Positions 1-5,797 of a stretch of 5,967 bases of DNA are shown one piece after another; within the stretch, counting starts at the first letter, position 1; each line of letters opens with the position of its first letter. Made by a program: the position numbers and the translations under genes. The notes beneath the pieces were generated by a model. It saw nothing but the letters and a program-made list of their open reading frames with translations. It was not told where the DNA came from and did not search any database. The stretch comes from Gemmatimonadota bacterium (lineage in GTDB: Bacteria > Gemmatimonadota > Gemmatimonadetes > Gemmatimonadales > GWC2-71-9). Where the stretch lies: assembly GCA_025361465.1 (NCBI GenBank), contig JANYAG010000291.1, forward strand, positions 1-5,967. The letters are read 5' to 3'.

Positions 1-603
1 GTGTTGGTGAACCTGGCCCGCCGCCTTGCAGCTCCCGCGCTTGCCGCCCTTGTGGCGGCTGCGGTTGTTGCCTCGCCGGCCATGGCGCAGGATCCGGGGT
101 TCTCCGCCGCCGAAAAGCCGTTCGCCACGATCTCGCGCATGCTCATGAAGCCGGCGCAACGCGATTCGCTGGTCGACCTGGCGCGCTCACAGGTTGGCCT
201 GAAATACAAGCTTGGGGCGAAGGCACCGGGAAAGGCGTTCGACTGCAGTGGCTTGGTGCAATGGCTGCTGGGGAATTTCGACCTGTCGATTCCTCGGACC
301 AGCCGAGAGCAGGCGAAGCAGGGCGTTGCGATCGCCAAGGATCCGTCCCAGCTGCTGCCCGGTGATCTGCTCTTCTTCGGACGCGGCACCCGGGTCACCC
401 ACGTAGGCATCTATGTCGGCGATGGCAAGTACGTGCAGGCCGCCAATCGGCGGGCCGGCGTTGTTGAAACGCCGCTCCCGACCGGACGCGCCGTGAATAC
501 CTGGTGGAAGGGTGTGCGCCGGATGTTCGAGCATGACACCTCGAATTCGAGCGCTGCCAAGCGGCCGGTTGACCTGCTCCGGAACCTGGTGATCATCAGC
601 TAG
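1..603 (+). CDS. Secreted NlpC/P60-family peptidoglycan endopeptidase
   Basis: This 200-residue protein is probably a cysteine peptidase that cuts peptide stems of peptidoglycan in the periplasm. A signal peptide is clear: Arg7-Arg8, an Ala/Val-rich core at about residues 9-26, and an AMA|Q cleavage site at 29/30. The NlpC/P60 domain spans about residues 53-176. It shows the nucleophile in DCSGLV (Cys82), the PGDLLFF turn (120-126), and the catalytic His in THVGIYVGDG (His134). The third polar residue, usually His in a 'FIHA' context, is Gln146 (YVQAA). Gln is tolerated in the family, so the enzyme is probably active. A basic tail of about 25 residues follows and no SH3 or LysM domain is present. 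The GTG start lies on the first base of the window, so its ribosome site is unseen and an upstream start cannot be excluded, but the signal peptide begins where expected. The next gene converges on it, so it is the last gene of its transcript. Confidence 0.88.
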   Translation: MLVNLARRLAAPALAALVAAAVVASPAMAQDPGFSAAEKPFATISRMLMKPAQRDSLVDLARSQVGLKYKLGAKAPGKAFDCSGLVQWLLGNFDLSIPRTSREQAKQGVAIAKDPSQLLPGDLLFFGRGTRVTHVGIYVGDGKYVQAANRRAGVVETPLPTGRAVNTWWKGVRRMFEHDTSNSSAAKRPVDLLRNLVIIS

Positions 604-621
604 GGCGGGTTCGATCCGCCC
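603..621. repeat. Small GC-rich inverted repeat just after the NlpC/P60 stop
   Basis: GGGCGG at 603-608 pairs with CCGCCC at 616-621 around a 7-base loop. It begins on the last base of the TAG stop. No T-run follows, so alone it is a poor terminator. It may stall polymerase or protect the 3' end ahead of the stronger hairpin 13 bases downstream. Confidence 0.45.
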
Positions 622-633
622 CGCAGCAAAGAC

Positions 634-665
634 GGCGACTCCGGTTGGGGTCGCCTTTGTCGTTC
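634..665. terminator. Probable bidirectional Rho-independent terminator between convergent genes
   Basis: GGCGACTCC (634-642) pairs over 9 bp, with one T-G wobble, with GGGGTCGCC (647-655) around a GGTT loop. On the plus strand the stem is followed by TTTGTCGTT. On the minus strand, reading from the other side, it is followed by GTCTTTGCTG. Each side therefore has a short, broken T-tract. The position, between the stop of the NlpC/P60 gene at 603 and the stop of the permease gene at 685, fits a shared terminator for both transcripts. The tails are weak, which is common in high-GC genomes. Confidence 0.7.
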
Positions 666-684
666 AGCCCCGATGCGAGGTGAA

Positions 685-1992
685 CTACGCCTCCGGCTTC
701 ATCTCCGTGACCAGCCAGGTGATCAGCGCCGCCACGCCCAGCGTCACCGCACCACCGAACGCCTCCTTGGGACGATCGCGCAGCACCACGAGCAGCGTCC
801 AGAGCGAGAACCCGGCGAAGAAGAGCGGCGTCCAGGGATAGGCCCAGACGCGGTAGGGTCGTGCCAGCTTCGGCTCGCGCCGCCGCAAGCGGATCAGTCC
901 GAGCACCGTGATAAAGGTGAAGAGCGAGAGGGTGAACCCGGCATAGGTCAGGACGCCCTCGAATGAATCGGTCAGCACGAACGCGAGGGCGAGACCACCC
1001 TGGAGCAAGACGGCGCGTGCAGGACTCCCGGTCGCTGTCCGCTGGGCGAGGGGCCGCAGCAGGGGGAGGTCCTCGGCCATCGACTCGATGACGCGCGGAC
1101 CGGCCAGGGTCATGGCGCTGATCGTGGAGACCAGCAAGGCGGCGATCAGTCCACTCATCAACCGGCCCCCGGCGCTGCCGAAGATTCGCCCCGCCGCGAT
1201 CGTTCCGACGTCGACCACCCCTACGAGCGCAGCAATCGGGGTCGTCCGCAGGAAGATCCAGTTGAGCCCGAGGTAAAGCGCCGTGACCGCAAGGGTCCCA
1301 ATCACAAGAGCTCGCGGCACGTTGCGTTCGGCGTCCTTCACCTCGCCCTGGAAGTACGCGGCCGCGTTGAAGCCGGAGTACGCGTAGGAGACGAAGATCA
1401 GCGACAGCCCGAACGGCGCACTGGCAATCTGACCAAATGAGTGGAGACTCGGCGCGAAGGAAATCGAGGTCACCGGTCCCTGCCACAAGCCGACGCCGAC
1501 GAACGCCAGAATCAGCAGCACCTTGAGCGACGTGACCACGACCTGGACTCGGCCACCAATCGACGGAGCGAGCAAATGGACGCCGGTCGCCGCCAGGATC
1601 GCGAGGATCCCCAGCGTGCGAGGCGCGATGCGGAGCAAGGGACCGGCGTACAGGCCAAGGGCCATGGCGGCCAGCGCCACCGGAGCGGCAAATCCAACCG
1701 CGACCGAGACCCAACCGGCGACGGTGCCGATCCCCGGCTGGTAGATCCGCCGGAGAAACCGGTACTCACCGCCGGACCCGCTGATGGCCGCCGACAGTTC
1801 GCCGTAGCATAGCGCGCCGGCCAGAGCGATCAGACCGCCGATGGCCCAGAGGGCCAGGAGGGCGAAACCGTCGGTCGTCTCCTGGACCTGCAAGCCGAGG
1901 GTCGTGAAGACGCCGGTCCCGATGATGTTCGCCACCACGGTGGCGAGCGCGGCCGCAAACCCGAGTTGCCGGGGCACTACGCGTTCGGGCAT
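685..1992 (-). CDS. APC-superfamily amino acid permease (12 TM)
   Basis: This 435-residue inner-membrane protein probably carries an amino acid or amine by proton symport or exchange. About 12 hydrophobic segments can be traced, at roughly 11-34, 43-64, 90-118, 127-144, 149-170, 192-213, 228-247, 273-297, 328-342, 345-367, 383-404 and 411-428. TM1 holds the unwound substrate-binding stretch ANIIGTGVF (residues 21-29, the GxG of the APC fold). TM6 holds FVSYAYSGFNAAAYFQGE, followed by the family motif GEVKDAERNVPRAL (216-229), a close match to the APC loop after TM6. Length is normal for bacterial members. The ATG start is supported by a GAGGA ribosome site 7 bases upstream. It faces away from the sugar cluster across a 144-base gap and converges on the NlpC/P60 gene. 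The substrate cannot be read from the sequence: it resembles the broad YfnA/LAT-like group, and nothing points to a sugar substrate. Confidence 0.9.
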   Translation of the reverse strand: MPERVVPRQLGFAAALATVVANIIGTGVFTTLGLQVQETTDGFALLALWAIGGLIALAGALCYGELSAAISGSGGEYRFLRRIYQPGIGTVAGWVSVAVGFAAPVALAAMALGLYAGPLLRIAPRTLGILAILAATGVHLLAPSIGGRVQVVVTSLKVLLILAFVGVGLWQGPVTSISFAPSLHSFGQIASAPFGLSLIFVSYAYSGFNAAAYFQGEVKDAERNVPRALVIGTLAVTALYLGLNWIFLRTTPIAALVGVVDVGTIAAGRIFGSAGGRLMSGLIAALLVSTISAMTLAGPRVIESMAEDLPLLRPLAQRTATGSPARAVLLQGGLALAFVLTDSFEGVLTYAGFTLSLFTFITVLGLIRLRRREPKLARPYRVWAYPWTPLFFAGFSLWTLLVVLRDRPKEAFGGAVTLGVAALITWLVTEMKPEA

Positions 1993-1999
1993 GACAGGG

Positions 2000-2004
2000 T
2001 CCTC
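2000..2004 (-). promoter_or_regulatory. Ribosome binding site of the permease gene
   Basis: On the minus strand GAGGA lies 7 bases before the ATG at 1992-1990. It is the best Shine-Dalgarno match in the window and fixes the permease start. Confidence 0.7.
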
Positions 2005-2126
2005 GCGGGGAGATGAGCAAGATAACGGCGGGCCTTCGTCGACTCTGGCAACTCCCGCTCGCCAGCAGGTTGCGCTAGACTTTCAGCCGACCGGACCACC
2101 CCGCCGGCCATCGTCCTTCGTCATCC

Positions 2127-2130
2127 GGAA
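2127..2130 (+). promoter_or_regulatory. Weak ribosome binding site of the GH109-like gene
   Basis: GGAA ends 6 bases before the ATG at 2137. The match is short but the spacing is right. It agrees with the Tat signal peptide, which starts a few residues after this ATG. Confidence 0.5.
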
Positions 2131-2136
2131 CCTATC

Positions 2137-3519
2137 ATGACCGAACGACCCGCCGAAGCGTCGCTCTCGCGTCGCGACCTGCTCAAGATCGCTGGCGCAG
2201 CCCTGGTCCTGCCGCAAGGTGCCGCCCTTGCCGCTCCGCCGCCGCGGCTCACACCAACGCATGCTGGTGCCACGTCGATGATGGGGGTCCCCTTCGAGCC
2301 GAAAGACACGGTGCGCGTCGCGATCGTCGGCACCGGACTGCGCGGCTCATCAGTCCTCCGTGAATTCCTCGCGATCGACAACGTGCGGATCACCGCGCTC
2401 TGCGACATCGTCCCCGAAAAGGTGACGCGCGCCGCGAAGCGGGTGACGGACGCCGGCCAGCCCGCACCGGCGATGTTCACCGCCGGCGATCACGACTTTG
2501 AACAGCTCGTCACGCGCGACGATATTGATTTTGTCTATACCGCCACGCCGTGGCCGTGGCACACGCCCGTCGCCCTCGCGGCGATGAAGGCGGGGAAGCA
2601 CGTCGGCACCGAGGTGCCGGTGGCGATGTCCCTTGAGCAGTGCTGGGAGCTGGTGGACATGTCCGAGAAGACTCGGCGCCACTGCCTGATGATGGAGAAC
2701 TGCTGCTACGACTTCAACGAGATGCTGGTCAACACGATGATCAAGCAGGGGCTGTTCGGCGAGATTCTCTACGCCGAGGCGGCCTACATCCATGACCTGC
2801 GTGCGCTGCTCTTCGAGGACAGGGACGAGGGGCTCTGGCGCCGCATTCCACACACCAACCGGCAGGGCAACTTCTACCCGACGCATGGGCTTGGCCCGGT
2901 GGCCTGGTATCTCGACATCCACAAGGGCGATCGGTTCGACTACCTGGTCTCGATGTCGACCGCAGAGCGGGGGCTCTCGCTCTGGCGCGAGGCGAATATC
3001 CCCAAGGATTCGCCCAAGTGGAAAGAGACCTATGTCGAGGGCGACATCAACACCTCGTTCATCAAGACGACCAATGGCAAGACCATCCTGCTCACCCACG
3101 CCGTGACGACGCCCACCCCGTATGACCGGCTGAATTCGGTCCGCGGCACCAAGGGCGTCTTCAAGGACTACCCGGCACGTTTCTACATCGAGGGACAGCG
3201 CGATGCCAATGGCAAAGTCTACGGCGAGAGCCTCCGACCGATCGATGAATTGAAGGCCCAATACACACATCCCCTGTGGCAGCGGATCGGCGAGATCGCG
3301 AAGGCGAAGGGTGGTCACGGCGGCATGGACTACATCATGGCCTTCCGGTTGATCGAATGCATCCGGCAGGGATTGCCGCCGGACTTCGATGTCTACGATG
3401 CCACCGCCTGGTCGGCACCCTGGCCATTGAGCGAAACCTCCGTCAAGCGAGGCAGCATCCCGGTCAAGTTCCCTGACTTCACCCGTGGTGGCTGGCAGAA
3501 CCACCGGGCGGGCATCTGA
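2137..3519 (+). CDS. Tat-exported GH109-family glycosidase, Gfo/Idh/MocA fold (alpha-N-acetylgalactosaminidase-like)
   Basis: This 460-residue protein belongs to the NAD-dependent glycosidases of family GH109, which hydrolyse GalNAc glycosides by transient oxidation of the sugar at C3 with tightly bound NAD+. A twin-arginine signal is present: SRRDLLK (11-17), a hydrophobic stretch, and cleavage near residues 32-33. The Rossmann domain begins at about 58, with VGTGLRG (64-70) and Asp90 at the end of strand two. TPWPWHTP (137-144) and EVPVAMS (159-165) follow; in GH109 EVP replaces the EKP of ordinary family dehydrogenases. The C-terminal part has AYIHDLR (216-222), NFYPTHGLG (245-253), HAVTTPTPYDR (321-331) and GGHGGMD (392-398). 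As I recall the Elizabethkingia enzyme, its active-site Tyr/Tyr/His/Tyr set corresponds to Tyr217, Tyr247, His250 and Tyr329, all present here. It leads a cluster with a nucleotidyltransferase and a sugar kinase, so its product may be salvaged. The family is sure; the exact substrate and anomer are not. Confidence 0.88.
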   Translation: MTERPAEASLSRRDLLKIAGAALVLPQGAALAAPPPRLTPTHAGATSMMGVPFEPKDTVRVAIVGTGLRGSSVLREFLAIDNVRITALCDIVPEKVTRAAKRVTDAGQPAPAMFTAGDHDFEQLVTRDDIDFVYTATPWPWHTPVALAAMKAGKHVGTEVPVAMSLEQCWELVDMSEKTRRHCLMMENCCYDFNEMLVNTMIKQGLFGEILYAEAAYIHDLRALLFEDRDEGLWRRIPHTNRQGNFYPTHGLGPVAWYLDIHKGDRFDYLVSMSTAERGLSLWREANIPKDSPKWKETYVEGDINTSFIKTTNGKTILLTHAVTTPTPYDRLNSVRGTKGVFKDYPARFYIEGQRDANGKVYGESLRPIDELKAQYTHPLWQRIGEIAKAKGGHGGMDYIMAFRLIECIRQGLPPDFDVYDATAWSAPWPLSETSVKRGSIPVKFPDFTRGGWQNHRAGI

Positions 3520-3556
3520 CGCCGCGACACGAGGCATCGGTCCTTCCGGCCGGCGT

Positions 3557-4378
3557 ATGACCGTGCTGGCGACGACCGCCGTCGTCCTCGCCGGGGGATT
3601 GGGCACCCGGATGCGTCGCGCCGAAGAAGGCGTGACGCTCAACACGGCGCAGCGCGCCGCCGCCGCCCGCGGCCTGAAGGCGATGATCCCCGATGCACGC
3701 GGGCGACCGTTCCTCGATCATATCCTGGCGTCACTCGCCGACGGCGGCATCACCGATGTGTGCCTCGTCGTCCCGCCGGTGCACGAGGAAATCGCCGAGT
3801 GGTATCGCCGGTATCCGCCCACCAGGATCCACCTTGCCTTCGTGATCCAGGCCGAGCCACTCGGGACCGCCAACGCCGTGCTGGCCGCCGAATCGTGGCT
3901 CGGCGGCCGGGATTTCATCACGCTCAACGCCGACAACCTCTATCCCGTGGAGGCCATCCGGTCCCTCGTGACCCTCAGCGAGCCGGGCCTCATCGCCTTC
4001 GACGCCGAGGCGCTGGTGGCCGCCGGAAACATCGACCCCGAACGGATCGCGGCCTTCGCCATCCTCGAACTTGGCGAACGCGGCACCCTCGAGCGGATCA
4101 TCGAGAAGCCCAGCGTCGAGGAGCGCGCCGCGGCGGGCGAACACCCCTGGGTCAGCATGAATATCTGGCGCCTCGACACCGCGATCTTCAGCATGTGTCG
4201 AGATGTTCCTCGGTCTGCCAGGGGAGAATTCGAGTTGCCGCAGGCGGTCGCGCTCGCCCTCACGCGCGGCGCTCACTTCCGCGCGGTGACGATGGCTGCG
4301 GGCGTGCTCGACTTGTCGCGCCGGGGCGATGTTGCGGCGCTCGCCGATAGACTCGCCGGGCTGACAGCCACACCATGA
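3557..4378 (+). CDS. Sugar-phosphate nucleotidyltransferase (NTP_transferase fold)
   Basis: This 273-residue cytosolic enzyme probably joins a sugar-1-phosphate to an NTP, giving an NDP-sugar and pyrophosphate. The N-terminus is the nucleotide-binding motif AVVLAGGLGTRM (8-19). A likely phosphate-binding Lys41 follows in GLKAMIP, then QAEPLGTANAVL (98-109) and LNADNLYP (123-130), where Asp126 should bind the metal. IIEKPS (181-186) and VSMNIW (199-204) fit the sugar site, and GEFELPQAV (223-231) matches the end of the fold. About 20 residues separate the GTRMR loop from Lys41, longer than the usual GxGTRLxPxTxxxPK spacing, so this is a divergent subgroup with an Ala/Arg-rich insertion. The frame stays open back to a GTG at 3485 inside the upstream gene, but the ATG at 3557 sits just before the first beta strand. 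No good Shine-Dalgarno precedes it. It lies 37 bases after the glycosidase stop and overlaps the kinase gene by ATGA. Base and sugar specificity cannot be assigned; UTP is a guess. Confidence 0.82.
   Translation: MTVLATTAVVLAGGLGTRMRRAEEGVTLNTAQRAAAARGLKAMIPDARGRPFLDHILASLADGGITDVCLVVPPVHEEIAEWYRRYPPTRIHLAFVIQAEPLGTANAVLAAESWLGGRDFITLNADNLYPVEAIRSLVTLSEPGLIAFDAEALVAAGNIDPERIAAFAILELGERGTLERIIEKPSVEERAAAGEHPWVSMNIWRLDTAIFSMCRDVPRSARGEFELPQAVALALTRGAHFRAVTMAAGVLDLSRRGDVAALADRLAGLTATP
4375..4378 (+). promoter_or_regulatory. ATGA stop-start overlap coupling nucleotidyltransferase and kinase
   Basis: The kinase ATG (4375-4377) overlaps the nucleotidyltransferase TGA (4376-4378). No Shine-Dalgarno site is seen just upstream, so the kinase is probably translated by re-initiation. 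This supports joint expression of the two enzymes. Confidence 0.75.
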
Positions 4379-5706
4379 CCGCCGACTGGGCGACCCGCCT
4401 TCGCACGCACGGACTGTCGGTCGCCGCATGCAATCTTGCCGCGACGCAATTCGCGCGCACCGCCACCGTGTTCGCCGATCGCTTCGGCGGAAAACCGACA
4501 TCGGCCTGGTGGATCCCGGGGCGCATCGAGGTGCTCGGCAAGCACACCGACTATGGCGGCGGACGATCGCTCCTGTGCACGGTCGAGCGAGGGTTCCACC
4601 TCCTGGCGCGGCCGAACACCGATGGGATGGTGCGACTGCTCGACGCCAAGACGGGCGCCCGGCTCGAAATACCGCTTCGCGCAGACGTACCGCCACAGCC
4701 TGGCCGATGGGGTGACTACCCGATCACCGTGGTGCGTCGCGTGGCACGCGACTTTCCCGACGCTCGGGTCGGAATCGATGCGACGTTTGTCTCGACGCTG
4801 CCACCGGCCTCGGGGCTCTCCTCGTCCAGCGCGCTGGTGATCGCCGTGTTCCTCCCGCTCGCCGCGGTCAACCATCTTGCCGACTCGCCTGGATGGCAGG
4901 CGTCCTTTCCCGATCGCAGCGCGGTCGCCGGCTATCTCGGCGCCGTCGAGAACGGCAAGGCGTTCGGGCCGTTCCCTGCCGACCACGGCGTGGGCACCCA
5001 CGGGGGTAGCGAGGATCATACGGCCATCCTCTGCTGCCGCAGCGGACACCTGTCGCAGTACCACTTCCTTCCAGTCACCGCGGAGAACGAAACGCCGCTC
5101 CCGACCGGCTGGACCTTTGTGATCGCCATGTCCGGCGTGCATGCCGCCAAGGGAAGTGGTGCACTCGAGAGCTACAATCGACTCTCAGGCGAGATCCGGA
5201 CGATCCTCACCGCCTGGTGCAGCGAAACGACTCGTGACGACCCTTCCCTCTTCGCGGCACTCCACAGTACGACCGAAGCGCCCCAGCAACTCGAAGCGAT
5301 GCTCCGGAAGCAAGGCCACGAGGCCGCGATGCTGCTGGCGCGCCTCGACCAGTTCCGTACCGAAACCGAAGTGATCATCCCGGCCGTCACCGCCGCGCTG
5401 GCGCTCGGGGACCCGGAGGCCATCGGCCCGCTGGTGGATCGATCACAGGCCCTCGCCGAAGAGGTGCTGCGCAATCAGGTGGCGGAGACGATCCACCTGG
5501 CCCGGCGCGCCCGCGAACTTGGCGCCGCCGCCGCCTCGGCCTTCGGGGCCGGGTTCGGCGGATCCGTCTGGGCGATGGTCCGCGCTGAGGAGGCCGCGTC
5601 CTTCCTGATTCGCTGGCGATCGGACTACCTCGAGGCCTTCCCGGCGCATCGCGCCCGCGCCGACTTCTTCCTCTCCAACGCCGGCCCAGCGGCTGACACG
5701 GTCTAG
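4375..5706 (+). CDS. Galactokinase-like GHMP sugar kinase with altered sugar-binding motif
   Basis: This 443-residue cytosolic protein is predicted to use ATP to phosphorylate a sugar at the anomeric carbon. All GHMP landmarks are present. The galactokinase signature region is WIPGRIEVLGKHTDYGGG (46-63). The ATP-binding motif is LPPASGLSSSSAL (142-154). The stretch GGSEDHTAIL (210-219) places Asp214 where galactokinases have the catalytic Asp of their MDQF motif. The third motif is GAGFGGSVWAMV (391-402), with Ser where Cys is usual. The oddity is Lys56: classical galactokinases and GalNAc kinases read GEHTDY or GEHIDY, and the Glu contacts the sugar. Arg50, His57 and Asp59 are kept. The change argues against plain galactokinase and for another hexose, amino sugar or acidic sugar. 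Length is somewhat above the usual 380-400 residues, partly from an N-terminal helix of about 40 residues. It is coupled to the nucleotidyltransferase, which would use its sugar-1-phosphate product. Kinase family is confident; substrate unknown. Confidence 0.85.
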   Translation: MTADWATRLRTHGLSVAACNLAATQFARTATVFADRFGGKPTSAWWIPGRIEVLGKHTDYGGGRSLLCTVERGFHLLARPNTDGMVRLLDAKTGARLEIPLRADVPPQPGRWGDYPITVVRRVARDFPDARVGIDATFVSTLPPASGLSSSSALVIAVFLPLAAVNHLADSPGWQASFPDRSAVAGYLGAVENGKAFGPFPADHGVGTHGGSEDHTAILCCRSGHLSQYHFLPVTAENETPLPTGWTFVIAMSGVHAAKGSGALESYNRLSGEIRTILTAWCSETTRDDPSLFAALHSTTEAPQQLEAMLRKQGHEAAMLLARLDQFRTETEVIIPAVTAALALGDPEAIGPLVDRSQALAEEVLRNQVAETIHLARRARELGAAAASAFGAGFGGSVWAMVRAEEAASFLIRWRSDYLEAFPAHRARADFFLSNAGPAADTV

Positions 5707-5721
5707 CGCCGTTATCCCGAC

Positions 5722-5740
5722 TCGGACACTTTTAGTCCGA
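5722..5740. repeat. Inverted repeat after the kinase gene (operator or weak terminator)
   Basis: TCGGAC (5722-5727) and GTCCGA (5735-5740) form a perfect 6-bp stem around a 7-base AT-rich loop, 15 bases after the kinase stop. No T-tract follows on the plus strand, so it is a weak terminator at best. The symmetric half-sites would also suit a dimeric repressor acting on the next gene. Confidence 0.4.
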
Positions 5741-5779
5741 ATCCACCTGAGCCCGGCCTGAGGTCGCATGATCCACCTG
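5741..5779 (+). repeat. Pair of 9-base direct repeats upstream of the zinc-ribbon gene
   Basis: ATCCACCTG occurs at 5741-5749 and again at 5771-5779, exactly 30 bases apart, or nearly three helical turns. Both lie in the gap before the last gene. A regulator site is possible, but the same 9 bases also occur inside the kinase gene (about 5491), so chance is a real alternative. Confidence 0.3.
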
Positions 5780-5797
5780 CCCCTGGACACCCCTTGA
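5768..5797 (+). CDS. Possible nine-codon leader ORF overlapping the next start
   Basis: An ATG at 5768, with GAGG at 5760-5763 four bases before it, opens a reading frame for MIHLPLDTP. It ends at TGA 5795-5797, overlapping the TTG start of the zinc-ribbon gene as TTGA. It could deliver ribosomes to that TTG, which has no good ribosome site of its own. It may also be the true N-terminus of that gene, separated by a one-base error in the C-run at 5790-5793, or mere chance. Confidence 0.3.
   Translation: MIHLPLDTP

Larger units (their letters stand above)
1993..2136. promoter_or_regulatory. Divergent intergenic region, presumed promoters for permease and sugar cluster
   Basis: The 144 bases between the two divergent starts must carry the permease promoter and most likely the promoter of the glycosidase-led cluster. 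No convincing sigma-70 pair is visible. On the plus strand TAGACT (2076-2081) could be a -10 box but lacks a good -35 at 17 bases. On the minus strand TTGCCA (complement of 2046-2051) resembles a -35, but the nearest -10-like TATCTT lies about 21 bases on, which is too far. No clear operator palindrome was found. The role is inferred from gene layout only. Confidence 0.45.

Noticed and set aside
596..1714. Long minus-strand frame (372 codons) overlapping the permease
   Set aside because: It is on the same strand as the permease but in another frame. Its Arg/Gly-rich translation lacks membrane segments or motifs, while the permease frame is clearly coding.
685..1992. Permease as the sugar importer for the adjacent salvage cluster
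   Set aside because: Its GxG TM1 motif and post-TM6 GEVKDAxRNVPRA motif place it in the amino-acid/polyamine APC superfamily, and it is transcribed away from the cluster.
2046..2081. Sigma-70 promoter pairs in the divergent gap (TTGCCA/TATCTT on minus, TAGACT on plus)
   Set aside because: The spacing is about 21 bases for the minus-strand pair, and no matching -35 box exists for the plus-strand one, so neither can be called as a defined promoter.
3485..3556. Upstream GTG start extending the nucleotidyltransferase by 24 residues
   Set aside because: The extension would overlap the glycosidase gene by 35 bases and adds a low-complexity Arg/Gly/Ser stretch before a fold that normally begins with the AVVLAGG strand.
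2350..3645. Long open frame (431 codons) on the minus strand opposite the GH109-like gene
   Set aside because: It is antisense to a gene with unambiguous family motifs, its translation is rich in Arg, Asp, Val and Pro with no recognisable domain, and such shadows are expected at this GC content.
3731..5142. Two minus-strand frames of about 290-320 codons opposite the nucleotidyltransferase and kinase
   Set aside because: They are antisense shadows of well-supported genes, with no domain resemblance and skewed Arg/Gly composition.
5704..5796. Read-through fusion of the kinase with the zinc-ribbon protein, since the frame after the TAG is open and in register
   Set aside because: The kinase already ends at the normal family C-terminus, the intervening codons show no protein-like pattern, and no read-through signal is visible. 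Being in the same frame is a one-in-three coincidence.
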